DNA of 64,000 nt, from positions 62,001-126,000 of the forward strand of contig ML986616.1 in the NCBI GenBank assembly GCA_010094045.1, read 5' to 3'. Within the stretch, counting starts at the first letter, position 1; every line of letters starts with the position of its first letter. The DNA comes from Lojkania enalia (lineage: Eukaryota; Ascomycota; Dothideomycetes; Pleosporales). Positions 10,851 to 21,434 of this stretch are shown piece after piece. Below the pieces are notes generated by a model. The model was not told where the DNA came from and did no database searches. It was given only the letters and a program-made list of their open reading frames with translations. The position numbers and the translations under genes were made by a program.

Positions 10851-12490
10851 CTACTAAACATGCGCTCACATAGGTTGGCCTCAGAGCTCTCAACCAAACG
10901 GATATTATCCTTCCCTTGGTTTACTACAGTCCCTACTTATCACACCGGTCAGTCTGGAGAACGGGGATTGGCGAGCAGCTTTGTATACCCAACCTACCGA
11001 TTCCGTGGGCACTCGAGTAAGCAAACGCTTTAGGCGCAATTAGTCGCATGGATCTCCATAATGTTCAACATGAACTTCCCCGGCGCAAGGACGCCCGTCT
11101 AGCTCTGGACACTTTACCAAGCTCACTTCAGCTATCTGCCCTGGTCTCCGATTTTCGTCTTCTAGCTATATATAATTACATTAAGGAATGGTTCTCCTAT
11201 AAGGAGTTATGGCTTCCCGGGCTTAGGCGCAAGGTATCCAATTTTCTCTATTCATGGTCTGGAGCATCTAGATCAGACTGGCTGATCAGGCGTAGTTGTG
11301 GGCATCATACTAGGGAATAAAATCTTTCTACTCTGTTAATTTATGGTCTTTATTTCTTTCCTTCTCCTGTAGCTCCGGTACATTATGTAACGATATGTTT
11401 TTATTTTTCTATTTTTTTATTTTTTGATCCCGCATGGCGTTTGCATGTTGCTCTATATCTCCGTATAGTGGTGGAGAGAGATGCCTACATGTCACAGGCT
11501 CTTGAAAAGACCGCACGTTGTAACGCGCTCAGCCTCCTATTGTCGTCCTCCATTTCAGCGGCTGAGGACATGTATAACACTAGTATCTAACACTGAACGT
11601 TTACGCTCCATATGGAATGTTCCACCCCTGATTGTTTACAGTTAGCTAATGGATGTAGAAATAGTGGAAGAATAACAAGACTCAATTGCCTTTGCCCTTT
11701 GCAAGGCTCTCGGAGGTGTGGAGCAGCTTTGGCAAAGACAAATTGCAACTTGTCTTGCGTCTTCCAGCTTTAGCTGCCATCCATGTCCCCCATTCCAAAA
11801 TACGTTTCACGAATCTTTTTAAAATATTTCAAAGCTAAAGCTATAACTCCTTTCATTCAGCATCCTCGGCCTCCTGAAAGCATACAACTTTAAACATGAT
11901 GTTGTACAATATACACAATCCTCGCAAAAACCTCTTAGAGACAAACCAGACTAAGCCGTCTCTAACGACCGAACAAAACGAACGCGAAACATACTTGGCG
12001 GAAAAACCGCAAGACCAGGTACGCAACCCGGTTCATCTGGATATTAGGCCCGCCGGTACCTGCATAGGAAAATATCCGGGGCTAATCACCCGCAAAATCG
12101 AAGCGAAACGGGCCTTGCATCTTTCGCCACACCCAATCGCCCTGCTAACGCCCTTTTTCTCATTTCATCAATCCTTTCCGCATGGTATTTTGCCATGAGG
12201 CGATTTTTTCAAATATATATCTTAATCTCGCTTCGCCTAGGTCGAGCGAGCTAGACGTAGAAGAGGGATACTGCGAACGCGGCGCTAGGCCGAAATTAAT
12301 AGATATTATGCATAGCATTGCGGGGATGGAGGGGGAGTGAACCTGGGGATTTCATCTGGAGAATTGGTGGGCCAGACATATATACTAGTGGTGTAGAATG
12401 ATGAATATACAGTTGTAGGGACGCACTTTTGAGCGCTGCGAAGCACCATCCATCGAAAACGTACTCTAGGGCGAGATAGGACCAAGCATA
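10851..12490. other. Intergenic, 1.6 kb
   Basis: The left part holds the 3' region of the RRM gene. A 90-codon ATG frame at 11048-11320 and a 100-codon frame at 11896-12198 have no recognisable domain and are probably chance. TATATA at 12379-12384 lies 107 bases before the GH5 start codon and is a likely TATA box. No RNA gene seen. Confidence 0.45.
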
Positions 12491-14350
12491 ATGAAGCCGG
12501 TATTTTTCGGCGTGGCGGCGACTTTGTTGCAGGGCGCTCTTGCCGCTAATATACCATGGGCTGGATGTACGTTGATTGTCTAGGCTGGTGCTCCGAATGG
12601 TTGCTAATCGGACTCCTCAGCATTACTGGCTACCCACCGTGCGACGTGCAGTGAGACATTTACATCCATTTCGGCGGCGGATTTTGTAGCGGCAATGAAC
12701 CCTGGGTGGAATGTTGGCAACACCCTCGATGCAGTCGAGGATGAAGGAGACTGGAACAACCCACCAGTCATAGGCGGAACCTTCGATGATATCAAGGCAG
12801 CGGGTTTCAAGGGTATTCGTCTCCCAGTCACCTGGGCATACCATTTCACATCGCAATCGCCGGACTGGACGGTGGATCCTGTATGGCTTCAGCGAGTGTC
12901 GGATGTCGTCGACATGATCACCTCCCGCGGTTTCTATGCAATTGTCAATGTCCATCACGATTCATGGAACTGGTTCGATTACACACAGCCTAGTGCTAAT
13001 GTGACCCAGATAGAAGAAAGGTTCTACAAGCTCTGGTATCAGATTGGGACGAAGCTAGCGTGCAAGGGGAGCCAGGTGGCTTTTGAGCCGATCAATGAAC
13101 CGCCGGGAACGACCGCAGAACATGGCGCCGAGCTGAATAAGTTAAACAATGTATTTCTGCAGGCTATAAATGATGCTGGAGGCTTTAACGCGCAACGAGT
13201 CGTTACTTTGGTTGGTAGCGGTGAAGACGGCATAAAGACAAGTCAGTGGTTCAAGAAACCTGATTCAAAGTTCAAGAATCCTTGGGCAATTCAATATCAT
13301 TACTATTCGCCTTGTAAGTTCCTTAGTGTGGGTCATACCTTTACGGAGAATATGCTAACAATGTGTATAGACGACTTCATCTTCTCAGCATGGGGTAAAA
13401 CAACTTGGGGCTCCGCCGAGGACAAAGCACTTCTAGATACAGACCTCGCTTCCGTCCGGGGCAACTTCACCGACATCCCCCTAATCATTGGAGAATGGGC
13501 GGCCAGTCCAGTAGCCACTGAGACAGCTGCTCGCTGGAAGTACTTCGACTTCTTCCTCCGAACAGCCGCGAAATATAACACCGCAACCATTCTATGGGAT
13601 AACGGCGCCGACTTCCTAAATAGGGCCACGCACCAATGGCGAGATACCGTTGCCCTAAATATCATGAAGAATGCTGTGAAAGGCACCCCAAACGCCCTCC
13701 CAGAAAGCACAACCGATGGGTCTGCCACCTCGCAATCCAGCTCCGCATACATCTACCACAAGCTCAACACGGCAGTGACAGACGTCTCGCTTCCCTTCCA
13801 ATTGAATGGCAATACATTGCAGTCCATAAGGCTCACTTCGACCGGAAAAGCACTAGCTAAAGGGTCCGATTATTCGATCTCTGGCTCCAACATCACCTTC
13901 AAGTCGCCCTTCCTCTCCACGATCCTCACCCCGGGATCCCCCATAGGATCCCTTGCAAACTTGACCCTTTCCTTCTCCGCCGGCGCCGATCTACTAGCCA
14001 ACGTCCTACAATATACTACCCCAACCTTGCGAAGCACCTCTTCCGCTCTCCCCGCTACGTCGTCCGATCTACACATTCCAATAACTTGGCCTGGGGCGAA
14101 CCGTCCCGCGACTGTAAAAGCCACCAAGAGCGATGGAACGTATCTCGTAGATGACTGGACGCAGTGGCTTGGTCCATTGCAGCAAGGTAGGATGACATAT
14201 TCTGGGCAGTGGGATTGGGACGGCGAGAGCGTTATCCTGAGAAGCACGGTGCTGGATGCCGTGAGGGCGAGTGGGAAGAGCACGACGTTTATGATTGAGT
14301 TTTATCCCAGGGTGCCTGGGAATAGCGTCAACTATACCTTGACGGTTTAA
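12491..14350 (+). CDS. Secreted GH5 endoglucanase with CBM_X2- and CBM46-like modules
   Basis: Three exons (introns 12567-12620 and 13314-13370) encode 582 residues. Residues 1-18 (MKPVFFGVAATLLQGALA) are a signal peptide. The GH5 domain follows, with MNPGWNVGNTLDA near its start, NVHHD, the acid/base Glu in FEPINEPPG (about residue 185) and the nucleophile Glu in IIGEWAAS (about 297). After residue about 350 comes a beta-rich module (DVSLPFQLNGN, GSDYSISGSNITF) like CBM_X2, then a final module (HIPITWPG, QQGRMTYSGQWDWDGE) like CBM46. GH5_4-CBM_X2-CBM46 is the layout of Bacillus Cel5B-type enzymes, which cut beta-1,4-glucan or xyloglucan. The substrate here is inferred. The Tyr at the second splice junction restores HYYSPYDFIFS, confirming that intron. 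The architecture raises the possibility of old transfer from bacteria. Confidence 0.9.
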
Positions 14351-15669
14351 ATAAAGAGAAGATAGTAGGAATAGCAAGATGTTGTAAATATCCAAAAGAA
14401 AACATTGTATGTAGGTATATTATTGGAGAGTTTCTGAATTTGGGTTTCGTAGGATTACTCTCTTGTAATACTTACTTTTCTATAGCAGTGTGTCAAATAG
14501 GGCTTTGGTACTCAGCTGTAATTGTTTGATCAAGGCGTTCATCTACATGCAGGCTGGAGAGCCCCAAAGCCTCCTCTCTTCATACCCGTAACAACGCACC
14601 TTCTCTCGGCCCTGTGAGTAACTAGAGGGCTACTAAATGGAGTTCGGATCGAACTAAGATCAAATCATTAGAAAATATATATATAATTTTTAAAGAATAC
14701 TGAAAGGCCAAAAACAAGATGCCCGCCACCCCACCAGCATCTGGCCACCCACAGCTCACAAGGATTCCAACTGAGGGCACCTCGGTCATCGCCGTTTGAC
14801 GCCTTTGAGCTCCCACTAGGTCGTTTTGGAATTTCCTAAGTGATCCAAATAACGCGTCAGCCCACTAAGATGCTAGTGAGTAGGGGGCAATTCTTGTTTG
14901 CCGCCTTATATTCCAGAGCTCACGCCTAGTTGGAGGAGAGTCACAACTGCAGACGTAACATCGCCGCCAAGCCCTTGCTTAGTATCATAGTCATACACCC
15001 TTCTTTTTCAACGGGCTAACTCAAGTCATCATCATACGAACAGAGTTTGTGCGGAAGATTATTAATAGGTATATGCGGAAGTGCACTGACCCTCACGTCA
15101 TCCTGTCCATTGGGGGAGGGAGTATGTCGAGCGGGGTTTACGCTGACCGGTGAAAGACTAGGCTGACATTCTTAATGCCGTGTTCCGTAGGTAGTGTATG
15201 CTGGGATCTTATACCAGATTGGTAGGGACACGAAAATTTTCGCTCTAATTATTATGCTAATTAAGTGCTTCTAGCCAAAATTGCTTGTACTGCCTTGCCC
15301 GGAGGAGGTGCAAGAGTTCAAGCTTGCCACTTGCCTCCCCTTGCGAGGGATAGCATATTGGGAACACAGAAGAGGAAGATTTGGGGGCCATTGAATAATT
15401 GTCCATTACCCCGCCCTTGACCAGCCCACCTAGCTCGTTCCCTATGGATGCTGCATGGCGTGATTCCAATTCATATCCTACCGCCACGTAGCCGTCCTGA
15501 CCGGCGCTGCCTCGCCCAATAGCTCGTAACGGTCTGCCTCCTTTGAGTAGCTTCTAAATTCTTACGACTGTAAAGTCTACCGCTTGTTAAACTCTCTGCT
15601 CGCTCTATCTTGAGTCTTTTCTAGAGCTAGCCGCTTCTCTACTGTTAGAAGAAGAGCGGAGTACCAAAG
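14351..15669. other. Intergenic, 1.3 kb
   Basis: The 3' region of the GH5 gene, then an unremarkable stretch. No frame with a convincing start or domain is present. The last 150 bases before 15670 are CT-rich and look like a leader. Confidence 0.45.
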
Positions 15670-17925
15670 ATGGCAACGGGCTTCCAAGCAACAGTAGAAC
15701 TCACCAGAATCTTTCCAGTAGAAAAAGGTGTTCAGAAGGTGTTTGAGTCGGCGCTCCAAATAGTCCGTAACTTTCGAAACTCTGGATCAGATATCTTGGT
15801 AGAGGAAGATCTCTCCTCAGCCTTCGGACGAGTTGAGATAGCCGACGACCTTGAGAATAAATTCAGAGAAGCCATCAAGAACAAATTCCCGACAAATTCC
15901 AAATCTGATGTTTCTACTTATGTTAAACCTCTTTACAGAGGGAGTGCTGTGGGTCTAGACCACCAGGTTAGCGAGACAATCATCCGAGCCATTCCGAAGG
16001 AGCAGAAGACATATCTCTCTACCGTTATACAGCTCTCCTTTCTCGGCTGGGTGCACAATCGAACGTATCTGGCGGCAGCGATAGAACAAGCAATGCAAAA
16101 GAGAATTGAAAATGGACTTGTTGACGCTATCAATCCTGGGTTCGATGGTATTTTTAAGACTTTGGAGGCGTGCTCAACTCAAACGGCGTCTTTTCCGTGG
16201 GATCAGTACATCCAATATGTAGTAGCGGAGATACGTAAAAGCATACCATCATTTAAATATGAGAAACGCTTTACGGCTGTCACTGCGAACACATTGTTTG
16301 CTGGGATCGACTGCTTTCCCCGCCTCCAGCGGTTTCCGGAGGAGTACAAGATGGTGGTGAAAGGCCTACAGGGATTTATCACGATTATAATCTGGGCGTG
16401 GTTCCTTCTTGGATTGACCATTGAAATCGTCGGAACTCCTGTGGGCAACATCCGCTTTGGACCTCCACAAGTTACCCACGTCTTCATATCTTGGGATTCT
16501 GGGCTGAACGTTCCCGAAATAGAGCTACTAGATAGTAATAAGGAACCCGTCTTTAAAACAGTTCCGGCCGACGATTCGAGCGAAGTTGACCTTCTATCTG
16601 CGTCAGCTGAGCGTGCCATACTTAAGGATTACTGCATGACGAAAATCCGCCGCGAGTTTGACTTAAAAAAAGCAGTCGAGGATGAGCTCGTCAAAACTAT
16701 TCTTGCCCTTTCTCTCATTGTATCGAAAAAGATACAACGAGTTAGAGAGGTTCGATCCACCTCTCGCTCTGATTCCGGCAATCGACAGCTCAACGAGTGT
16801 CCAGTTGATCTAGAAGAATCTCGAATTTTTAGCTCCGCCGGTGTTCTCTTCCCGGATGTTAAAATCGACAAACTCGAAATTGCAGCGATGGTCCGGCGGA
16901 TGAGAGGCACAACTTTCCAGCCAAATATGTTTCCACCACCTCTCGATAAATATGTCGCATGTTTCGATATGCGCAAAATGCGAGATATTGAACGGATCAT
17001 ACAGTCTTTGGTGTCATTAACCTTGTTGTTTGCACATGTCCGAAAGATTGAAAAATGCGCCAATATCCCTCTGATCTTGACAGACAGTCGTGGGTTCGTG
17101 CGCTTGACAATCAATGAGATGTTGGCAAACGAGGAAAAGGTCGATATTGAAGAAAGCACGCTATTCCATCAGCTGAGTTTCTTACTTATCGGTGGCCATT
17201 TCGGACGCGAGGATCGGGATTCAGGCAGTATGTATTTTGCAGTCTCGGATTTCGGTTGGAGCATATACCTAGATACAGTGGGGGAAAAAGACCCCGAGGA
17301 AGTGAGGCCTGAATTGCTTCATTTGGAGGAGGGTGTATGGATCATGAATAATACCTTTAGGCGCAAGCTTCGGATCAGAGACGCCAATCATGCGCGGCAT
17401 TGGGATCCAAGTTCAGTCTCCCAAATGGTAGTCATAGACCGCGGGGAAATGTACATTCCTCGTTGCGTGACTACTGTGTTAGAACGCAAGGATTACTGCT
17501 GTGATCGGGACAAGGAGCTCCTCATCGGTCTCAAGTTCGTAGTTGATGAGTCAGCTATCACACAACGAGCTGACAGTGCGCCGCGGTTTGAGTTGTACAG
17601 CTCGTTTCGCTTCATGCACCAGACATTGTGGACAGGGGTAAAATTGACTAAATCTTGTTCACACGATGAGGAGGATACTAGAGAAAGGAGGCTACCCATG
17701 AATACGGTAACAGTTGGCGGTCTGGGCGAAGGGTTTCAATTCGAACAAGAGACTCCGGAACGACTATGTATTGCGCTTGTGCATGGAGATTCTCGTTCGA
17801 GATGGCTTTCTGTTTTACCAGGAGGGAATAGGCAGATCATGTTGCGCAGGCGCTATCAGACCTGTGTGGACTGCGCTGTGCAGCAAGCCGCCTGCCTTGA
17901 TGGTAAGTGGCTAGTGGTGCTGTGA
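15670..17925 (+). CDS. Orphan 751-residue protein with one membrane segment
   Basis: A single long open frame from a good ATG (context AAAGATGGC). I do not recognise the family. Residues about 1-210 look alpha-helical and soluble. A strongly hydrophobic stretch at about 235-255 (GFITIIIWAWFLLGLTIEIV) could be a membrane anchor. The rest is mixed alpha/beta with several Cys near the C-terminus (QTCVDCAVQQAAC). Near the end a strong donor GTAAGT at 17903 and an AG at 17942-17943 would give an alternative, 41-nt intron and the ending DEGITDP with a stop at 17961-17963, instead of DGKWLVVL. A 41-nt intron is shorter than any other here, so the unspliced end is kept. Base composition matches neighbouring coding genes. 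Large fungal orphan proteins of this type are often lineage-specific. Confidence 0.75.
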   Translation: MATGFQATVELTRIFPVEKGVQKVFESALQIVRNFRNSGSDILVEEDLSSAFGRVEIADDLENKFREAIKNKFPTNSKSDVSTYVKPLYRGSAVGLDHQVSETIIRAIPKEQKTYLSTVIQLSFLGWVHNRTYLAAAIEQAMQKRIENGLVDAINPGFDGIFKTLEACSTQTASFPWDQYIQYVVAEIRKSIPSFKYEKRFTAVTANTLFAGIDCFPRLQRFPEEYKMVVKGLQGFITIIIWAWFLLGLTIEIVGTPVGNIRFGPPQVTHVFISWDSGLNVPEIELLDSNKEPVFKTVPADDSSEVDLLSASAERAILKDYCMTKIRREFDLKKAVEDELVKTILALSLIVSKKIQRVREVRSTSRSDSGNRQLNECPVDLEESRIFSSAGVLFPDVKIDKLEIAAMVRRMRGTTFQPNMFPPPLDKYVACFDMRKMRDIERIIQSLVSLTLLFAHVRKIEKCANIPLILTDSRGFVRLTINEMLANEEKVDIEESTLFHQLSFLLIGGHFGREDRDSGSMYFAVSDFGWSIYLDTVGEKDPEEVRPELLHLEEGVWIMNNTFRRKLRIRDANHARHWDPSSVSQMVVIDRGEMYIPRCVTTVLERKDYCCDRDKELLIGLKFVVDESAITQRADSAPRFELYSSFRFMHQTLWTGVKLTKSCSHDEEDTRERRLPMNTVTVGGLGEGFQFEQETPERLCIALVHGDSRSRWLSVLPGGNRQIMLRRRYQTCVDCAVQQAACLDGKWLVVL

Positions 17926-17963
17926 ATGCCATCATTCGTGTAGAAGGAATTACTGATCCGTAG

Positions 17964-20946
17964 AACTATGTAATATTGCTTCCTATCCTTAACCATATTA
18001 TTGTCCCTTACATTTTCCCTTCAAACTCCGTCAACTAGAGGAGGCTAGTGCTCCACTAGTCAAACATTAGGGTACACATCTAAGAGTGAGATATAACTTT
18101 GCTCTCCACCAAATGGAGGTAGATTTTACTGTTTCCGTTCTAGAAGAGTGGTCTTGTGCTTTTATTAAGCTTCTGTCAACTCTACCATTTATAAATTAAC
18201 TATTGCCCACCTAGGGAGGGAACAGGTAGGCCAAACCATATCTTATTGATTTTGGAAATGCAGCTATGCAGACAGTTCGAGCATATCACTGCTAGGCTTG
18301 CATAGATGCGATATCAGCACCGTCAAAAGATGAGATGTAGTAGACTGGACGGACCAATGTATGGGAGCGCTACTGCAGCTGTATTTGTAATGGTACAATG
18401 CAGTGTTAAGTATAGATAAGCCCGAAGCCTATGGCGTCACGGTCAGCATGCTCAAGCGACAAGCAAGAGGAGATGTAAGTCTACTAGATAAAACAGGGGC
18501 AAGTAAGGGTTGGGCCACAAGCATGTGAGGTGGTATGCGTCATCACAAGGGACTGACTCTTGGTAGGTGAGTTAAGGAAACCGAAGCATAGAACAGGGGG
18601 TTATAGGATAGAATTGAGACGAATCCTTGAGACTCACGGATTCGAGGGAGGCCATATATGTACTTGGGTACGTAAATTTCCCGGCACATGCCCAGGGCCG
18701 GAGGATCTCCATACAGTACCCGAGGCATTTCAGACAGCAGCCAAAAGAAGGGTTGCAAAAATCTAGGACAATAATCTCAGATTTGGTCTTGATATTCAAG
18801 AGCAAATTTGGGTAAATAATCTCGATGCTAAGGTATCTGACCAACCCAAGAGAACGAGATGCGAGACAAGGTCAGGAGATTGGATGAAAAACTCACAAGG
18901 CTTCAAGCAAGAGTGCGAGAAAGATTGGCGTATATTGAGAGTATCTCGCCGGCTCCTTAACATAATCTCATCTCTCAGCTGTGAGATTAGCATCCTTATC
19001 CGTCAGACATCAGGCTTTCTGCACATGCCACCGCCCATGGCTCCTACGGTGACAAAAGCATTGCAATGCATGATTCATCGCACAAGTCACTACCTGACTC
19101 ACTATGCCACTTCATGCAGTGCCATTATTGATGATCGCAATTGCCGCCAGCCCCCAAACCTTCATCTCCGGCGGTCGTATCCTCGGCGCGACGCCGTACA
19201 TGAAGAAGGCGAGGGGCTGCCAGGAGAAGACTGGTAGCCTTCACTCACCGCTAAAACGCATAAAAGACGGAATAGTTAGCCGCAAGGAGCAAAGCGGGGT
19301 AAATCCAGTCATTCACTACGGCGCAAGGAATGGAATTGTACCGCTGTGACGCCCTTCAGCGCGAAGGGCTCTCCTTGTACTAGAAACGGAGCTCGCTGAA
19401 TTCGGTGCAGCTGACGAAGGCCAACGCAGTTGCTGTGCCATACCGTCCGTACTACATCAACATTTGCTATGCTGGTTGGATTGTGTTGAACCGGGAACTG
19501 CTGCTCTTTGCCCGAACCGTGTGTATCCATCCAGTGTGATTGCAACGCCCCTTGTATGTGCATTCGGCGTCCATTGAAGTATGATTACTGCACTAAGGAT
19601 TCGAGTGATTCGAGTGGAAAACGGAGTTTGGAGTAGGAGGAATGGGGCCAGCAGTTAGAGCTAGTGCCGGAGCCTGGGCAGATGAAGCCTGATGGAGAGA
19701 TAGGGTGCTCGGCAATGCCGCAATCCGTCGAGGAGTAGCAAGGAAGAATCGGCATTATCGTTGGTGAGGCATTGTGTTGATTGGGTGAGTTTCAGTGTGA
19801 TGCCGCGTGCAACTTCGCAGCTCATGTACCACACTAGCTAGGACGCCATTGATACGTTACAGCCAAGTGAAGATCGCATGAGCATCAATCTCCGACGAGC
19901 CCTTGCTCGGCTGAACCGTTGCAATATGTAATGATATCCATTGATCCGTGTTGCCGGTGGTATATCCGTGACATAGCCTCTCGTGTTATTGGTTCTAGGG
20001 CAAAGACACGAAGGAGGGAATGAACTAAGAACGAATTCCGAAAGTACTGGGCGTTTGAGGTTGGTGAAGGAGGATATGATCGATAGAATTGTAAAGATAG
20101 CCCGTAGAATACGAGTTAATCCATTTCAAATGGTAAGGGATAACCGTTGAAGCTCCTGTCAGTATGAAGCAAAAGTCAAGACTAAGAGTGCTAGGCGGAA
20201 GCGCGTGCCCTTATACTGATGTTGAGGATAGCATGCAAAACGTAATAGGTGTAACTCGGCGGTGTAGGGGTAAGGAATAGGTAGAAAATAAGGGGGAAAG
20301 GAAAGCAAAGAAAAGTTGAGAGTGAAATAAAACGAGCCTGCGGAGGCCTTTTTATAGTTGATGTTGGCCTAAATGCTGACTTAAACATTAGGTAATAAAC
20401 AGGGGTTGTGTGTGAATCTGACTAGTCCTCCATTTTCGGAGGCAAAACCCACGAGATATGGAGGTCTCCAAGCCAACCTAATGTGGTTTATAAGGAAAGT
20501 TATCGCAAACAGTCCCGCTTTATAAGCCGCCGGCTCACTGCCTTTGATTGACAGATCACTACGTCGGTTGTCGACTTAAAGTCCGTCGGATCATTGATTC
20601 GACCTGCAGATCGTGTCGGTCACCCACTATCCCACTAATCCCACTAGGCCGCTACTGAAGTTCAGCAGGGACGGCCCGCAGTGGTCAACTCTTAACAACC
20701 TACAGTCATTGGGTGACAGAGAGAGGCCATTTGCGCACTTATAAAGGGCTATTTTGGGTTATTCTATTCGAAGTATTTGAGAATTGCTTTCCTAATTGGT
20801 AGCGTGGGCAGGATAGTGTGCTTGCTATTTACTTTTTTTTCATGAAGACATTTCTCCACGCAACACGTGACATCTGTCATATATAGGCACTGGCTAATGA
20901 CAAATGTTCGTGTAGCGGAAGAGTGGGAATGCAAATGGAAGGCAGT
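17964..20946. other. Gene-poor stretch, 3 kb
   Basis: No supported gene. An 81-codon ATG frame at 19104-19349 begins with MPLHAVPLLMIAIAAS, which resembles a signal peptide, but nothing downstream (few Cys, no domain) makes it a convincing secreted protein. Neither an HMG-box nor an alpha-box frame was found on either strand, which matters because SLA2 follows. Confidence 0.4.
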
Positions 20947-21434
20947 AAATGCCTTCATGGTTGAGCCTTCTCATATTGAAGAAGACCGAGGATAGGTCGA
21001 CCATTCCTCATGAAGACGTTGAGTGGGTAAGTTTAGTCAAATCCAGCCATCAACCAGCGGCAGTAAATGAACAATTGCGTAAAATACCGATCCAGGAGTT
21101 GATTTGAGAGCTCCCATGGGACTTTTGGCAACGACTCGCTGCGCACAGAATGCTGTAGCAAGACTTACTGTGGAGGTTAGACCCCGAAGACAAAGCAATT
21201 GGATGGAACATATTTTACAAATCAGTAAAATTAGCTTATGCACTACAAACATCCCTCTTAAGAAGGTCCAGGCAAAGTGGTATTTATCGAGGCAGACCAG
21301 CCATCCTAACCCCAAAGTACGACCCAAGCAACGGCAAACCTCTTACAGGAACCAACCCTATTTTGATAATAGTGGCTTTAGGCTCTTCATCTACAATACT
21401 GCATCCAACGACACGGAGCTATTCCTCAAGGTAA
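20947..21434 (+). pseudogene. Possible decayed gene of unknown family
   Basis: From an ATG at 20947 one frame reads as fluent protein for about 160 codons, broken only by TGA at 21105 and TAG at 21156. It includes KIPIQELI, ELPWDFWQRLAAHRML, WRLDPEDKAIGWNIFYKS and KLAYALQTS, with amphipathic helices and few rare residues. I do not recognise the family. The frame ends in TAA at 21432, inside the antisense 3' end of SLA2. Other frames are also open over parts of this interval, so it may be chance. The two stops would make it a broken gene if it was ever one. Confidence 0.3.

Noticed and set aside
19104..19349. Possible small secreted effector with signal-like start
   Set aside because: The signal-like region is short, cysteines are few, and no second exon or domain can be supported.
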